A stretch of 64,000 nucleotides of DNA from Plasmodiophora brassicae (GCA_036867785.1 CP145410.1:1488001-1552000); one strand, 5' to 3'; shown: positions 55,318 to 64,000, counted from the stretch's first letter. Program-made: numbers and translations. Notes: generated by a model not told the origin, from the letters alone.

Positions 55318-55840
55318 TAGTCGCATCGTCAATCCGGTCGCCTACGAACCCCTGCTTCCGGCATCCTTCCGCATTCACAACGTCTTCCACGCATCCCAAC
55401 TGGAACCGTACGTCCCGAACGTGATACCCAATCGGGTGCAGCCATCGCCACCTCCGATTTGGCTTGACGACGACGACCAACCGCTGTTCATCGTGAAGGA
55501 AGTCCTTGATTCTCGATACCGTGCAGTATTATATCGACTGGGACGGCTACCCTCCGTCCGAGCGCACCTGGGAACCCGCCTCCAACTTGAAAGGCACAGG
55601 CGGCTTCGATCGCCTGCTCGCGGACTTCCACGCTCGGAACCCAGACAAGCCCGGACCGCGTCTCCGGTGCCGGTAAAAGGGGACTACACGGTCGAGTCGC
55701 TATCTTGGCGACTCAACCGGCACCTAATCGGGCTCCTCCGCCGCGCAATACCTACAATAGACGTCCACGGCGCGGACCGACCGACCTCAGTCGGTCAATC
55801 CGTGTGGTTGACACATCTTGCTCTGTCGTCAGTCGTCACA

Positions 55841-56040
55841 TCGATCCTGGATTCCCGATACCGGTCGGGGCGGCTGCAATACCTCCTAGACTGGGAAGGA
55901 TACTCCCCGTCCGATCGAACCTGGGAACCCGCGGGCAAACCTCCATGGGACAGGGGGCCAACACCAAACGATTGATGAATTTCATGCTCGGTATCCCGAA
56001 AAACCCGGCCCTCGCTGTCGAACCCGACGGAGGCCCAATC
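55841..56040 (+). pseudogene. Chromodomain fragment of another Gypsy
   Basis: Reads [20 protein letters not shown] then [15 protein letters not shown] and stops at 55975. It lies directly after the LTR of the preceding relic, so that relic probably inserted into this older Gypsy. Confidence 0.7.
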
Positions 56041-56164
56041 GCTAGAAGAGGACTATTCTGTGAGGACTGAATATATCTCGAACCCCGCGACGGACTTCGC
56101 CAGTCCGTCAAAGCGTTCGTTGCATCGGCTTGCCTCAGCTTGCCTGATTGTGACACTGAATCCT

Positions 56165-56620
56165 TCAAGGCAGTGAACAAATCACCGCAAGTGATGAGGC
56201 TGGCAGTTGTCTGTAGCATTTCAACGTAACTGTGTGATCGTTCGACGGTTTGGAGCAGAGTACCTGCGCAAGCCCACAGCTGCCGATGTCGACGGCTAAC
56301 TCAAAGACAACGCGGCTACAGGCTTCCCTGACATGTTTGGCTCTTTCAACGAACTTGGGAACGTCTCGCTGAATGGTGCTCCATTTCGACTGCAGAGAAC
56401 GTGTCGTTCGCACTCCGGCACTGGTGTTGCTGCAGAAATGGGCCTCGCCCTGTCCCTGTTGCAGGGTTCTAGAACACGTTCAACCACGAGCGGGCCAACT
56501 GAGCATATTCCGCATCAATTAAGTTGTGCCTCGCTGCGAACGCTTCGCCTCGCCGTCCTGACGGTTCCCAGCGGGCTCCATCGTTTTGGCGATGCAGTCG
56601 CGGAGCGAGGCCTGAAAACC
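56165..56620 (-). pseudogene. SANT/Myb-like protein relic
   Basis: The minus strand reads NLIDAEYAQLARSWLNVF, a stop, NPATGTG, then in another frame RTTRSLQSKWSTIQRDVPKF followed by VERAKHV. This order is that of the plant- and protist-type SANT-like domain (ARSW, NPxTGT, RTxxSLxxKWxxIQ). Such proteins are often the partner ORF of PIF/Harbinger transposons, so it may be transposon-derived. Stop and frameshift could in part hide an intron, but no good splice pair was found. Confidence 0.6.
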
Positions 56621-56734
56621 CGACAGATATGCAGTCGCCGAGGGCCAAAATTGCGTCGCCTGCAAGACCGTGTATGTACAGAATGAAGTATTATTGTCAG
56701 AAGACGCTTAGCGAAAACGGTGATATGGCTAAAC

Positions 56735-56880
56735 TGTCACGGTCGAGTCGCTGTCTTGGCGACTCAGCCGGCACCTAATTGGGCTCCTCCGCAGCGCACT
56801 ACTACAATAAACGTCCACGGCGTTGGACCGACCTCAGTCGGTCAATCCGTGTGGTTGACACATCTTGCTCTGTCGTCACA
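56735..56880 (+). repeat. Gypsy-3 5' LTR
   Basis: 146 bp, identical to 62389-62534. AATAAA at about 56806 and a hairpin GACCGAC/GTCGGTC at 56826-56843. Confidence 0.95.
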
Positions 56881-56882
56881 TT

Positions 56883-56892
56883 TTGACCGACT
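56883..56892 (+). promoter_or_regulatory. Gypsy-3 candidate self-primer binding site
   Basis: TTGACCGACT begins 2 nt after the LTR and is the exact complement of AGTCGGTCAA at 56836-56845 in the LTR. Confidence 0.6.
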
Positions 56893-56910
56893 ACCCTTCG
56901 GTCGTACGCG

Positions 56911-57032
56911 TATCGTCTCGTCTCGTCTCGGCCCGTATCGACTATCGTCTCGTCTCGTCTCGGCCCGTATCGACTATCGTCTCGTCTCGTCTCGGCCCGT
57001 ATCGACTATCGTCTCGTCTCGTCTCGGCCCTG
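56911..57032 (+). repeat. Tandem 32-bp repeats in the Gypsy-3 leader
   Basis: Nearly four units starting TATCGTCTCGTCTCGTCTCG lie between primer site and gag ATG. Confidence 0.9.
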
Positions 57033-57045
57033 TATCATCGCAGCT

Positions 57046-58143
57046 ATGGCGGGAGGTGATGGGTTGATTCCGGCGTTGTCGGACCCGCCATCGTCCGCGA
57101 ATCCGGATGTTGCAGCTGCGGCGGATGTTGCTGGCGCTATCGAGCTGCGCGACCTGAAGGCGGAGATCCTCGACCTCTTAGCCCAGTTGAAATTCGCGCA
57201 TGGCTCGCTGCCTAGGGCCAGCCCTCCCGCAGCGCCAGCTGTCTCGTCTCCCGAAGTGCGCAACGACTCGTCGGATCCCCCGGTCATCAGCGCTGTGCCT
57301 TCCCTATTGCCTCTCCACGCTTCTGTGGCTTCGTCTCTGCCGAATTCTGTCGCCCCGTCGACGCAGCATCCCGTGTCCCCGCCGCCGCCGCCGCCTATTG
57401 TTGTCCAGTCCCACGATATCCCGCGATTTTCGGGGGCGGACGGTCTGTCGACGATGCGTTGGTTGACCGCTTTCGCGCGGACCACCCAGACGCCATTAAC
57501 GTCTACCAGTCCGCTTTCCGACGCTGTGCAATGCATCTTGACGACGGCCTTGAAAGGATACGCCTTGGAGACTTATCTTGACCTTTCCGAGGACGCGTCA
57601 ATGGCGGACGTGGCATCCGCCCTGCTTCATGATTTTCCGGAGCCGTCGTTAAAGCGGGTCGAAGCTGATTTTGACAATTTGAAGCAGACTTCCAGTGTGG
57701 TTCACCATGCGCGGGAGTTCCAGCGCTTGTACAAGAAGGTTCAACAACTCGACCCCTTGTATAGGCTGAGTCCGTCCCGTTTGGCGGAAAAGTTCCGCAT
57801 GTCCTTGCACCCTGCACTTTCTGATGCCCTCTTCATTTACAACTACACCGAGTACGACAAGATGTTCGAGATGGCGATCCATCTCGAACCGAAGTATCCG
57901 ATCGCCGCTGTCAACGCTATCGAGGTCGGAGGGGCGCAACCTTTGGTCTGCCACTATTGTCGCGAGGCTGGACATTTCATTGCGTCCTGCCCCAAGCGAC
58001 CTCCGTGCCAGCACTGTCACAAGGTTGGTCACCGCTCCGCGCTGTGCCCCGAGCGGCCTGCCGCTGCTGGTCCTCCGTCGCCCCCACCCAGCGCCAGCGT
58101 CCCGCAGGCTGGTCCCCCGGGAAATGTGCCCGGGCGTCTGTGA
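57046..58143 (+). CDS. Gypsy-3 gag, 365 residues
   Basis: The ATG at 57046 follows the leader repeats. A proline-rich segment precedes the capsid-like part (DGLSTMRWLTAFARTTQ, LAEKFRMSLHPALSDALF). Two zinc knuckles end it, CHYCREAGHFIASC and CQHCHKVGHRSALC, where Gypsy-1 gag has one. The stop at 58141-58143 lies just past the slip site. Confidence 0.9.
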   Translation: MAGGDGLIPALSDPPSSANPDVAAAADVAGAIELRDLKAEILDLLAQLKFAHGSLPRASPPAAPAVSSPEVRNDSSDPPVISAVPSLLPLHASVASSLPNSVAPSTQHPVSPPPPPPIVVQSHDIPRFSGADGLSTMRWLTAFARTTQTPLTSTSPLSDAVQCILTTALKGYALETYLDLSEDASMADVASALLHDFPEPSLKRVEADFDNLKQTSSVVHHAREFQRLYKKVQQLDPLYRLSPSRLAEKFRMSLHPALSDALFIYNYTEYDKMFEMAIHLEPKYPIAAVNAIEVGGAQPLVCHYCREAGHFIASCPKRPPCQHCHKVGHRSALCPERPAAAGPPSPPPSASVPQAGPPGNVPGRL

Positions 58144-61100
58144 ACGGGTTCCCCAGTCGCCCAGTAAACATTTCTTTTGGTTCCGAACCCGACTTTCTTC
58201 ATGTTACGGATTTATTCTTTACGTCGGCTACATCTATACCACATCTATTGGTACCGGTCTGTCTCGTTATCGGCTCACGTCGCGTCAGTACGCTCGCCTT
58301 GTTAGACTGTGGCGCGACGTCCAATTTTATCGACTGGTCGTTCTGTCGTCATCACGAAGTGCCTGTTCGCGCCAAATCGCGTGCTATTCCGGTTCGCGTC
58401 ATTGACGGCCGTCATCTGGCCCCAATTACTCAGGAAACCGCCCCGCTACGAATCACCGTCGACGAATGTTTCGACAGTGACGTCGTCCTGAACATGATCC
58501 ATTCGCCGCAGCATCCTGTCATCCTCGGCCTGCCGTGGTTGGCGGATACAAACCCTGACATCGATTGGCGGAGCCACCGTCTCCAGCATCGCGGCCCTCG
58601 CATCGCGGGGATCTCAATCCCGGCAGGAGACCTCCCTGCGTCTACGCATGCAGTTGATTCGGCGGCATCAGTCGAAACATTGCCGACTGCCTCAGCATCT
58701 GAGGTAGCCGAGGTGGAGGTAATTGCCCTCCCTGAGTTGGCTTCTGACGACGAGGACGACGACGATTACTCCGAGTTCGGGACCGTCCCGGCTGCGGGCG
58801 TCGATAGCTCTAGCGCTTCCGTCATCGCTCCCGATTGCCTCTCGGAGGTCGCTGTCACTGATACGGTGGCCGCCGGTCACAGTGAACCGCCTGCTGCTGT
58901 TGTCGACAGCTCTAGCTCTCCCGCCCTCGCGCATGCCTGCCTCTCCGAGGTCGCTGCCGCTGCTAATGTGGCAGCGTGCCACAACGATCCGTTATCATCG
59001 TTCCCCTCGGGCCCCGAGCCGTCGTGCGTCCGGCACCGTGGACCCGTCCGTCGAGGGGCGGGACAACGCCTCTCGCCGCCTCGCCCCTCTGGCGGGCTTC
59101 GTGGTCGCCACATTATTAATCTTTTGATGACTGCATCCTTGGTCGCCCTGGCCTGGGTCCTTGGGTGGACTTATCTTCCATTCACGCGGCTCCCTTCCGG
59201 CGCCTCTGCGGAGCCCCTGATCTCGAACGCCGCCGACGAGTCCTTCTTTACGCCCCTGGTCTCACCAGACGGTGACCCGGGGTCATCAACCTCGATTGCG
59301 TTCATCAGCGCTGAGCCGTTTCTGGATGCTATCGTTGACGACGCAGCTTGTTACCTTCTGCATTATACTTGGACCGAACTCGACTCGGACTCAGTCTCCG
59401 GGCCTGCGCTTCCTGACGCCTATCGCGAGTTCTCGGACGTGTTCGCCACTGACAGCCCGGCGTGCCTGCCTCCTCACCGCGCTTCCGATTGCCCCATCGA
59501 TCTTAAGCCCGGCAAGGAGCCACCATTTTGTCGGTTATATGGTCTCTCCCAACGAGAGCAGGTGGCCCTCAAGCAGTATCTGGAAGCCAATTTAAAGTCG
59601 AATTTCATTCGTCCTTCCCGTTCTTCGGCCGGTGCGCCAATTCTGTTTGTACGCAAGAAAGACGGCTCGCTGCGACTTTGTGTCGATTATCGCGGCCTAA
59701 ATTCTGCCACGATCAAGAACCGGTATCCACTGCCTCTTATTGACCAACTTCTTGCCAACCTTAGTCGGGCCACGATCTTCACGAAAATCGACCTGCGCAG
59801 CGCGTATAATCAAATTCGTATCCGCGAAGGGGACGAGTGGAAGACGGCGTTTCGCACCCCGTATGGACTCTTCGAATATTTGGTTATGCCGTTTGGCCTC
59901 GCAAACGCACCGGCTTCGTTCCAGTCGTTCATGAATGATATGTTCAAGGATTACCTCGACCAGTTCGTTGTCGTATATCTGGACGACATCCTTATTTTTT
60001 CTGCGAACGTCGCCGACCATGAACACCATGTGCGCCTCGTCCTGGAACGACTTCGGGCTAGCAGTCTTACCGCTAATATGGAGAAGTGTGTTTTCGGCGC
60101 CAAGGAGGTCGAGTTTCTCGGCTACCTCGTTTCTCGAGACGGACTGCGCCTCGACCCTGCCCGTATCGACACTATCCTGTCTTGGCAACCGCCACGAGAT
60201 ATCCATGGTCTCCAAGTATTCTTGGGATTCGCCAATTTTTATCGCAAATTTATTCCTCACTTCGCGGAAATTGCTCTACCACTCACAAACCTGACGCGTG
60301 ACGGTGTCGCCTTTATCTGGGATGCTGACGCTCACGCTGCATTCGGCTCTCTGAAGGTTGCGTTCACATCGGCACCTGTCTTGGGCCATTTCGATCCTCA
60401 TCAACCGTGTGATGTCGAGACCGACGCCTCAGACTTTGCCATCGCTATGGTCCTTTCGCAAAAGGGCGGCGCAGATGGGGAGTTGCACCCGATCGCCTAC
60501 TTCTCGCGGAAGCTGATTGCTGCCGAGATTAGCTATCCCATTTACGACAAGGAACTCCTGGCGGTTGTGGAAGCGTTCACTAAGTGGCGGCAGTTCCTCG
60601 ACTCAGATCAGCACCAAACTGTCGTGCATAGCGACCATCGTAACCTCGTCCACTTCATGTCTACCCACAAGTTAAACAGACGTCAGGTTCGCTGGTCTCA
60701 ACTGCTTAGCGAATTCGATTTCGTGATTCATCATCGTCCGGGGCGACTTCATGGGAAGCCGGACGCCCTCACTCGTCGTCCGGAATACCAACCTTCGCCT
60801 GGCGACGAAGAAATTCTAGCAATGTCTCAACAGCTGCTTCCACCGCATCGCTTCTTCCGCCCGGACCCAGCTATTCTCTTTCTCCAGACCGGTACATCAG
60901 GCATCTCCCTTGTCGAACGTATTCGTCGCGAACAAGCCGATGACCCCTTCGTCCAGAAGACGTTATTATCGCTGGACGGGCCTCGTGGACGACGTTTCCG
61001 CGTTGCCGATGGTCTCTTATACAACGGAACCGCTCTCGTCGTCGCTGGTGAGGCCTGCAAGCTGGAAGTTCTGCACAGCCTTCACGACAACGTTACCGCC

Positions 61101-62375
61101 GGTCATTTTGGGGTTCGCAAGACATTGCAGCTCGTCAAGCGCGAGTTCTGGTGGCCCAAGATGTCCTCGTTCATCAAGGGTTACGTGGCGACCTGTGACA
61201 CGTGTCGCCGCGTCAAACCTCCTCGCCATCGACCATCCGGCCTGCTACTTCCGCTACCAATTCCAACCGCTCTCTGGTCCTCCATCTCAATGGACTTTAT
61301 CGTCAAGCTCCCCTCCTCCCGTGGCTATGACTCTGTACTGGTCGTGGTCGACCGTTATTCGAAGATGGCCCACTTTGTGGCGTGTCGAGAATCCATTTCC
61401 GCGGATCAGCTGGCCGATCTGTTTCTTCAGAACGTGTTCCGTCTGCATGGCCTGCCCGACGACATTGTTTCGGATCGCGGACCCCAGTTCGTATCGTTGT
61501 TCTGGAAGCACCTCCTATGCCGTCTCGGCGTTGAACGCCATCTGTCATCATCCCGCCATCCCGAATCTGATGGCCAGACCGAGCGCGTCAACCAGATATT
61601 AGAGCAATACCTTCGCTGTTATGTGTGCTACCTGCAAGACGACTGGGAGCCATTATTGCCGCTGGCCGAATTCTCTTACAATAACGTCGACCATTCGTCC
61701 ACTGGAATGTCTCCCTTCTTCGCGAACTACGGCTACCACCCTCAGCTACGCGACCCTCGTCCTTGCAAACACGGTAGCTCCAATCCCTCTGCCGATGAAC
61801 GCGTGGAGAACTTGACGGCCATTCGCCGTTACCTACACCGCCAACTGCATCGTGCTGTCAGCACCATGAAACGAGCTGCGGATCGGAAACGCCGACCTCA
61901 TCCCGACTTCAAGATCGGGGAGTTGGTCATGCTCCGTCGAGGGGCAATTGCGACTGGCCGGCCATGCGGTAAGCTGGATGTCCAAATGCTCGGGCCTTTC
62001 GAAGTTAGTCGCATCGTTAATCCGGTCGCCTACGAACTCCTGCTCCCGGCATCCTTCCGCATCCACAACGTCTTCCACGCATCCCAACTGGAACCGTACG
62101 TCCCGAACGTGATACCCCATCGTGTGCAGCCTCCGCCACCCCCGATTCTGCTCGACGACGACGACCAACCGCTGTTCATCGTGAAGGAGGTCCTGGACTC
62201 TCGATATCGTGCTGGTAAGCTGCAGTATTATATCGACTGGGAAGGCTACCCTGCATCCGAGCGCACCTGGGAACCCGCCTCCAACTTGCAGGGCACCGGC
62301 GGATTCGATCGCCTGCTCGCGGCATTCCACGCTCGGTACCCAGACAAGCCCGGACCCCGTCTTCGACGCCCGTAA
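57957..62375 (+). CDS. Gypsy-3 pol
   Basis: Open in the -1 frame relative to gag; the coding part in use starts at the slip site near 58119. Protease [13 protein letters not shown] is at about residue 115 counted from 57957. A hydrophobic helix LLMTASLVALAWVLGW lies near 387-405. RT has [13 protein letters not shown] and VYLDDILIFSA (about 673). RNase H starts [15 protein letters not shown]. Integrase has [42 protein letters not shown] and [10 protein letters not shown]. Chromodomain KLQYYIDWEGYPASERTWEP lies near the end. No lesion is visible. Confidence 0.92.
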   Translation: MSRGWTFHCVLPQATSVPALSQGWSPLRAVPRAACRCWSSVAPTQRQRPAGWSPGKCARASVNGFPSRPVNISFGSEPDFLHVTDLFFTSATSIPHLLVPVCLVIGSRRVSTLALLDCGATSNFIDWSFCRHHEVPVRAKSRAIPVRVIDGRHLAPITQETAPLRITVDECFDSDVVLNMIHSPQHPVILGLPWLADTNPDIDWRSHRLQHRGPRIAGISIPAGDLPASTHAVDSAASVETLPTASASEVAEVEVIALPELASDDEDDDDYSEFGTVPAAGVDSSSASVIAPDCLSEVAVTDTVAAGHSEPPAAVVDSSSSPALAHACLSEVAAAANVAACHNDPLSSFPSGPEPSCVRHRGPVRRGAGQRLSPPRPSGGLRGRHIINLLMTASLVALAWVLGWTYLPFTRLPSGASAEPLISNAADESFFTPLVSPDGDPGSSTSIAFISAEPFLDAIVDDAACYLLHYTWTELDSDSVSGPALPDAYREFSDVFATDSPACLPPHRASDCPIDLKPGKEPPFCRLYGLSQREQVALKQYLEANLKSNFIRPSRSSAGAPILFVRKKDGSLRLCVDYRGLNSATIKNRYPLPLIDQLLANLSRATIFTKIDLRSAYNQIRIREGDEWKTAFRTPYGLFEYLVMPFGLANAPASFQSFMNDMFKDYLDQFVVVYLDDILIFSANVADHEHHVRLVLERLRASSLTANMEKCVFGAKEVEFLGYLVSRDGLRLDPARIDTILSWQPPRDIHGLQVFLGFANFYRKFIPHFAEIALPLTNLTRDGVAFIWDADAHAAFGSLKVAFTSAPVLGHFDPHQPCDVETDASDFAIAMVLSQKGGADGELHPIAYFSRKLIAAEISYPIYDKELLAVVEAFTKWRQFLDSDQHQTVVHSDHRNLVHFMSTHKLNRRQVRWSQLLSEFDFVIHHRPGRLHGKPDALTRRPEYQPSPGDEEILAMSQQLLPPHRFFRPDPAILFLQTGTSGISLVERIRREQADDPFVQKTLLSLDGPRGRRFRVADGLLYNGTALVVAGEACKLEVLHSLHDNVTAGHFGVRKTLQLVKREFWWPKMSSFIKGYVATCDTCRRVKPPRHRPSGLLLPLPIPTALWSSISMDFIVKLPSSRGYDSVLVVVDRYSKMAHFVACRESISADQLADLFLQNVFRLHGLPDDIVSDRGPQFVSLFWKHLLCRLGVERHLSSSRHPESDGQTERVNQILEQYLRCYVCYLQDDWEPLLPLAEFSYNNVDHSSTGMSPFFANYGYHPQLRDPRPCKHGSSNPSADERVENLTAIRRYLHRQLHRAVSTMKRAADRKRRPHPDFKIGELVMLRRGAIATGRPCGKLDVQMLGPFEVSRIVNPVAYELLLPASFRIHNVFHASQLEPYVPNVIPHRVQPPPPPILLDDDDQPLFIVKEVLDSRYRAGKLQYYIDWEGYPASERTWEPASNLQGTGGFDRLLAAFHARYPDKPGPRLRRP
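58119..58125 (+). promoter_or_regulatory. Gypsy-3 gag-pol -1 frameshift heptamer GGGAAAT
   Basis: Reads G GGA AAT in the gag frame, with the gag stop 16 nt later. Same heptamer and phase as Gypsy-1. Confidence 0.75.
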
Positions 62376-62388
62376 AAGGGGACTATTA

Positions 62389-62534
62389 TGTCACGGTCGA
62401 GTCGCTGTCTTGGCGACTCAGCCGGCACCTAATTGGGCTCCTCCGCAGCGCACTACTACAATAAACGTCCACGGCGTTGGACCGACCTCAGTCGGTCAAT
62501 CCGTGTGGTTGACACATCTTGCTCTGTCGTCACA
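62389..62534 (+). repeat. Gypsy-3 3' LTR
   Basis: 146 bp identical to the 5' LTR; preceded by the purine tract AAAAGGGGAC. Confidence 0.95.
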
Positions 62535-62555
62535 TAAACCGCAGGCTATTGCTGG

Positions 62556-64000
62556 TTAAGAGTTCTTCCCGATACTAGAGTTGCTGTCCACATTGAAGTA
62601 CTGGAACTGGTATGTGATGGATGACGGCGCACTTATCGCGCTGCTCGGATGACTGCTTAAGGTCGGTCGGACAAGAACGGAGCCAGTCGAGCTAGGCCTT
62701 GGCGCCTCCAGCCAGTCGTCCAAGAGGCTGTCGCCATTCGTGGCGAAGTTTGCATACGGGCCTGCAGCATTCCCATCCCCATCGGCAATATTTGCATTGT
62801 GGACGGGAGACCCGCCTGGCTGAACTCCATGTCCATCGATAGCCATGGAGGCCTGTGTCGTATGTTGCATCGGCATGCCGTTGTACGTGCCCACCCGCGC
62901 ATTCAAGAAGCATAGCACGCCGAACACGATTGCACCCGCGATGGCAGCGCCGACGGCATAGACGTAATGCTCCTTCAGAAATTGCCACGCCATCCTGCCA
63001 TCTTCCATAGCCGTACCCTCCAGCGCCTCTCGCAGCGGGCGAGTCGATGCAGACGGCATGTTCGGAACCATTTCGACAGGCGGTACGGTTCCCTGCGGAC
63101 CTGGTCCACCTGCTGCAGGTTTTCGCGCTGACGTTGGCCTTGGCCGCTGCATGCTTGTTCGAGTGGTCGTGACAAATGTACGTGATAAACGCCGCGATTG
63201 CGTCCGTGCAAGCCGAGCTGTGATCATTCTTGCCGCAGCCGTGCTACTACTTGTGCCGAGTCGAGGCACTTTCGCAACTGGCGATGACGACGTTCGCGAG
63301 CGCCGTCGACGTGCAGATGACATCGTCGATGGTGCAGTACTGCTGACGCCATGGGCGACTTGGCACCGGGGCATTGCCGATGCGGGCGGATAGGATTTCA
63401 GGAACGACGCCGACGATGTGGGTGGTGGCGCAGGAATGCATGACAGCGTTACTCCAGGATTCATGGTCCAGATCCTAGAATGGTGCGATTCCCTCAGTTC
63501 ACAGCATAGCTGCCCAGAAGCCTATAAGGGTCTTCACATGGAGTTGTTGATGGATGTCAGCGGGTCGAATAGATCGCCCGGCATTGATGTGAGGTTGTTG
63601 TAATACAGCTGGAGGTCCTGCAGATGGGACAGGCTTCGGAAGGATCCCGACTGCACCGTTGCCAAACTGTTGCGCTGCAAGGCCCTGTCCCGGATGGTCG
63701 CATCGTTCATGAGAATATGTCGCTGTCATGCATGCGGACACGTATGAGAACGCACAGGGTCACCAACTCGGATAGGCCATCGAACGCGCCCGCTGAGATC
63801 AACGTCAACGCGTTGCCGTTCAGGTACCTGGACGGATGGTCATGCACAACCGCCAACGGGGACCTGACACGCCAGCACTGCTGGCCACGTACAATGCCCT
63901 GAGCGATGACAACGCCACAAAGGTGCCGCTGGGTATTGTCGTGATTGCATTCCCCGATAGGTTCCTAAAATACAGGTTTGACCCCGCTCGCATGAGCCAT
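62556..64000 (-). CDS. Leucine-rich-repeat single-pass membrane protein, four exons, N-terminus beyond the window
   Basis: Exons on the minus strand are 64000-63893, 63827-63756, 63684-63538 and 63474-62556, with GT-AG introns of 65, 71 and 63 nt. Splicing is phase-consistent and rebuilds three LRR units: LSGNAITTIPSGTFVALSSL, then ALYLNGNALTLISAGAFDGL, then LQRNSLATVQSGSFRSLSHL followed by NNLTSMPGDLF. Two introns fall at the same LRR register. A Cys-flanked cap (NPGVTLSCIP to MPRC) closes the repeats. After a Ser/Arg/Thr- and Pro-rich stalk comes one membrane helix, YVYAVGAAIAGAIVFGVLCF, and a tail of about 110 residues without a kinase domain. This suggests a surface receptor-like or adhesion protein. 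Gypsy-3 lies 21 bp past the stop. Confidence 0.78.

Larger units (their letters stand above)
53950..55840 (+). pseudogene. Decayed Gypsy-3 copy (integrase to 3' LTR)
   Basis: 53950-54207 and 54832-55113 align with Gypsy-3 integrase 61462-61975 but with substitutions and frameshifts. 55318-55675 matches the integrase end and part of the chromodomain ([19 protein letters not shown]). An LTR-like end lies at about 55684-55840, with an extra GTCAGTC unit near its end. A palindromic element and a MITE interrupt it, each with a clean duplication. Confidence 0.88.
56735..62534 (+). mobile_element. Gypsy-3: complete chromodomain Gypsy retrotransposon
   Basis: 5800 bp flanked by TAAAC (56730-56734, 62535-62539). 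Its 146-bp LTRs (TGTCACGG to GTCGTCACA) are identical. Gag and pol are open. Same order of parts as Gypsy-1. It inserted 21 bp beyond the stop codon of the LRR gene at the right edge. Confidence 0.95.

Noticed and set aside
63421-63741. LRR gene as a frameshifted pseudogene
   Set aside because: Each apparent frameshift is removed by a phase-consistent 63-71 nt GT-AG intron.

Overview
This window comes from a GC-rich microbial eukaryote. Five genes need spliceosomal introns to read through. Every intron I can place is GT-AG and 56-73 nt long, several with a CTAAT- or CTGAC-like branch point close to the 3' splice site. A CFAP57-type axonemal gene implies a flagellated stage. A compact, intron-bearing, flagellated protist such as a plasmodiophorid would fit, but nothing here fixes the species.

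Layout. 1-6.5 kb is a compact gene island: a glycosyltransferase-like gene (+) converging on CFAP57 (-) with 35 bp between stop codons, then an ARF-like GTPase (-). 6.5-8.35 kb is sparse. 8.36-9.26 kb is a two-exon gene of unknown function, followed by a structurally complete hAT transposon (9282-12092) with an 8-bp target duplication. From 12.4 to 62.5 kb the window is a nested retrotransposon graveyard that also holds young elements. A decayed Gypsy copy (13.75-23.28 kb) was split by a palindromic element, a complete chromodomain Gypsy (Gypsy-1), a Copia fragment, a SINE and a second palindromic element. Two Copia copies then face each other (23.3-28.2 and 33.4-39.0 kb) across a decayed Helitron and an internally deleted Gypsy. 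Next come a 5'-truncated Gypsy-1 copy (39.0-41.8 kb), a decayed Gypsy (41.8-47.3 kb, minus) carrying a solo LTR, a TRIM and a SINE, a Gypsy-2 element with a 1615-codon ORF (47.3-53.5 kb, minus), more Gypsy relics with a palindromic element and a mariner-type MITE (53.5-56.1 kb), a SANT-like relic, and a second complete chromodomain Gypsy (Gypsy-3, 56.7-62.5 kb). The right edge (62.6-64 kb, minus) is a spliced leucine-rich-repeat membrane protein.

How parts work together. Gypsy-1 and Gypsy-3 share a design: identical LTRs in each pair, a candidate self-complementary primer site 2 nt after the LTR, a tandem-repeat leader, a gag zinc knuckle, a GGGAAAT -1 slip site, then protease, a hydrophobic helix, RT, RNase H, integrase and chromodomain. 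A TRIM family with at least five LTRs appears to borrow the Copia primer site and polypurine tract. Target duplications allow the insertion order to be read by subtraction. A Copia target duplication split between two inverted copies points to an inversion of the 28-33 kb segment.
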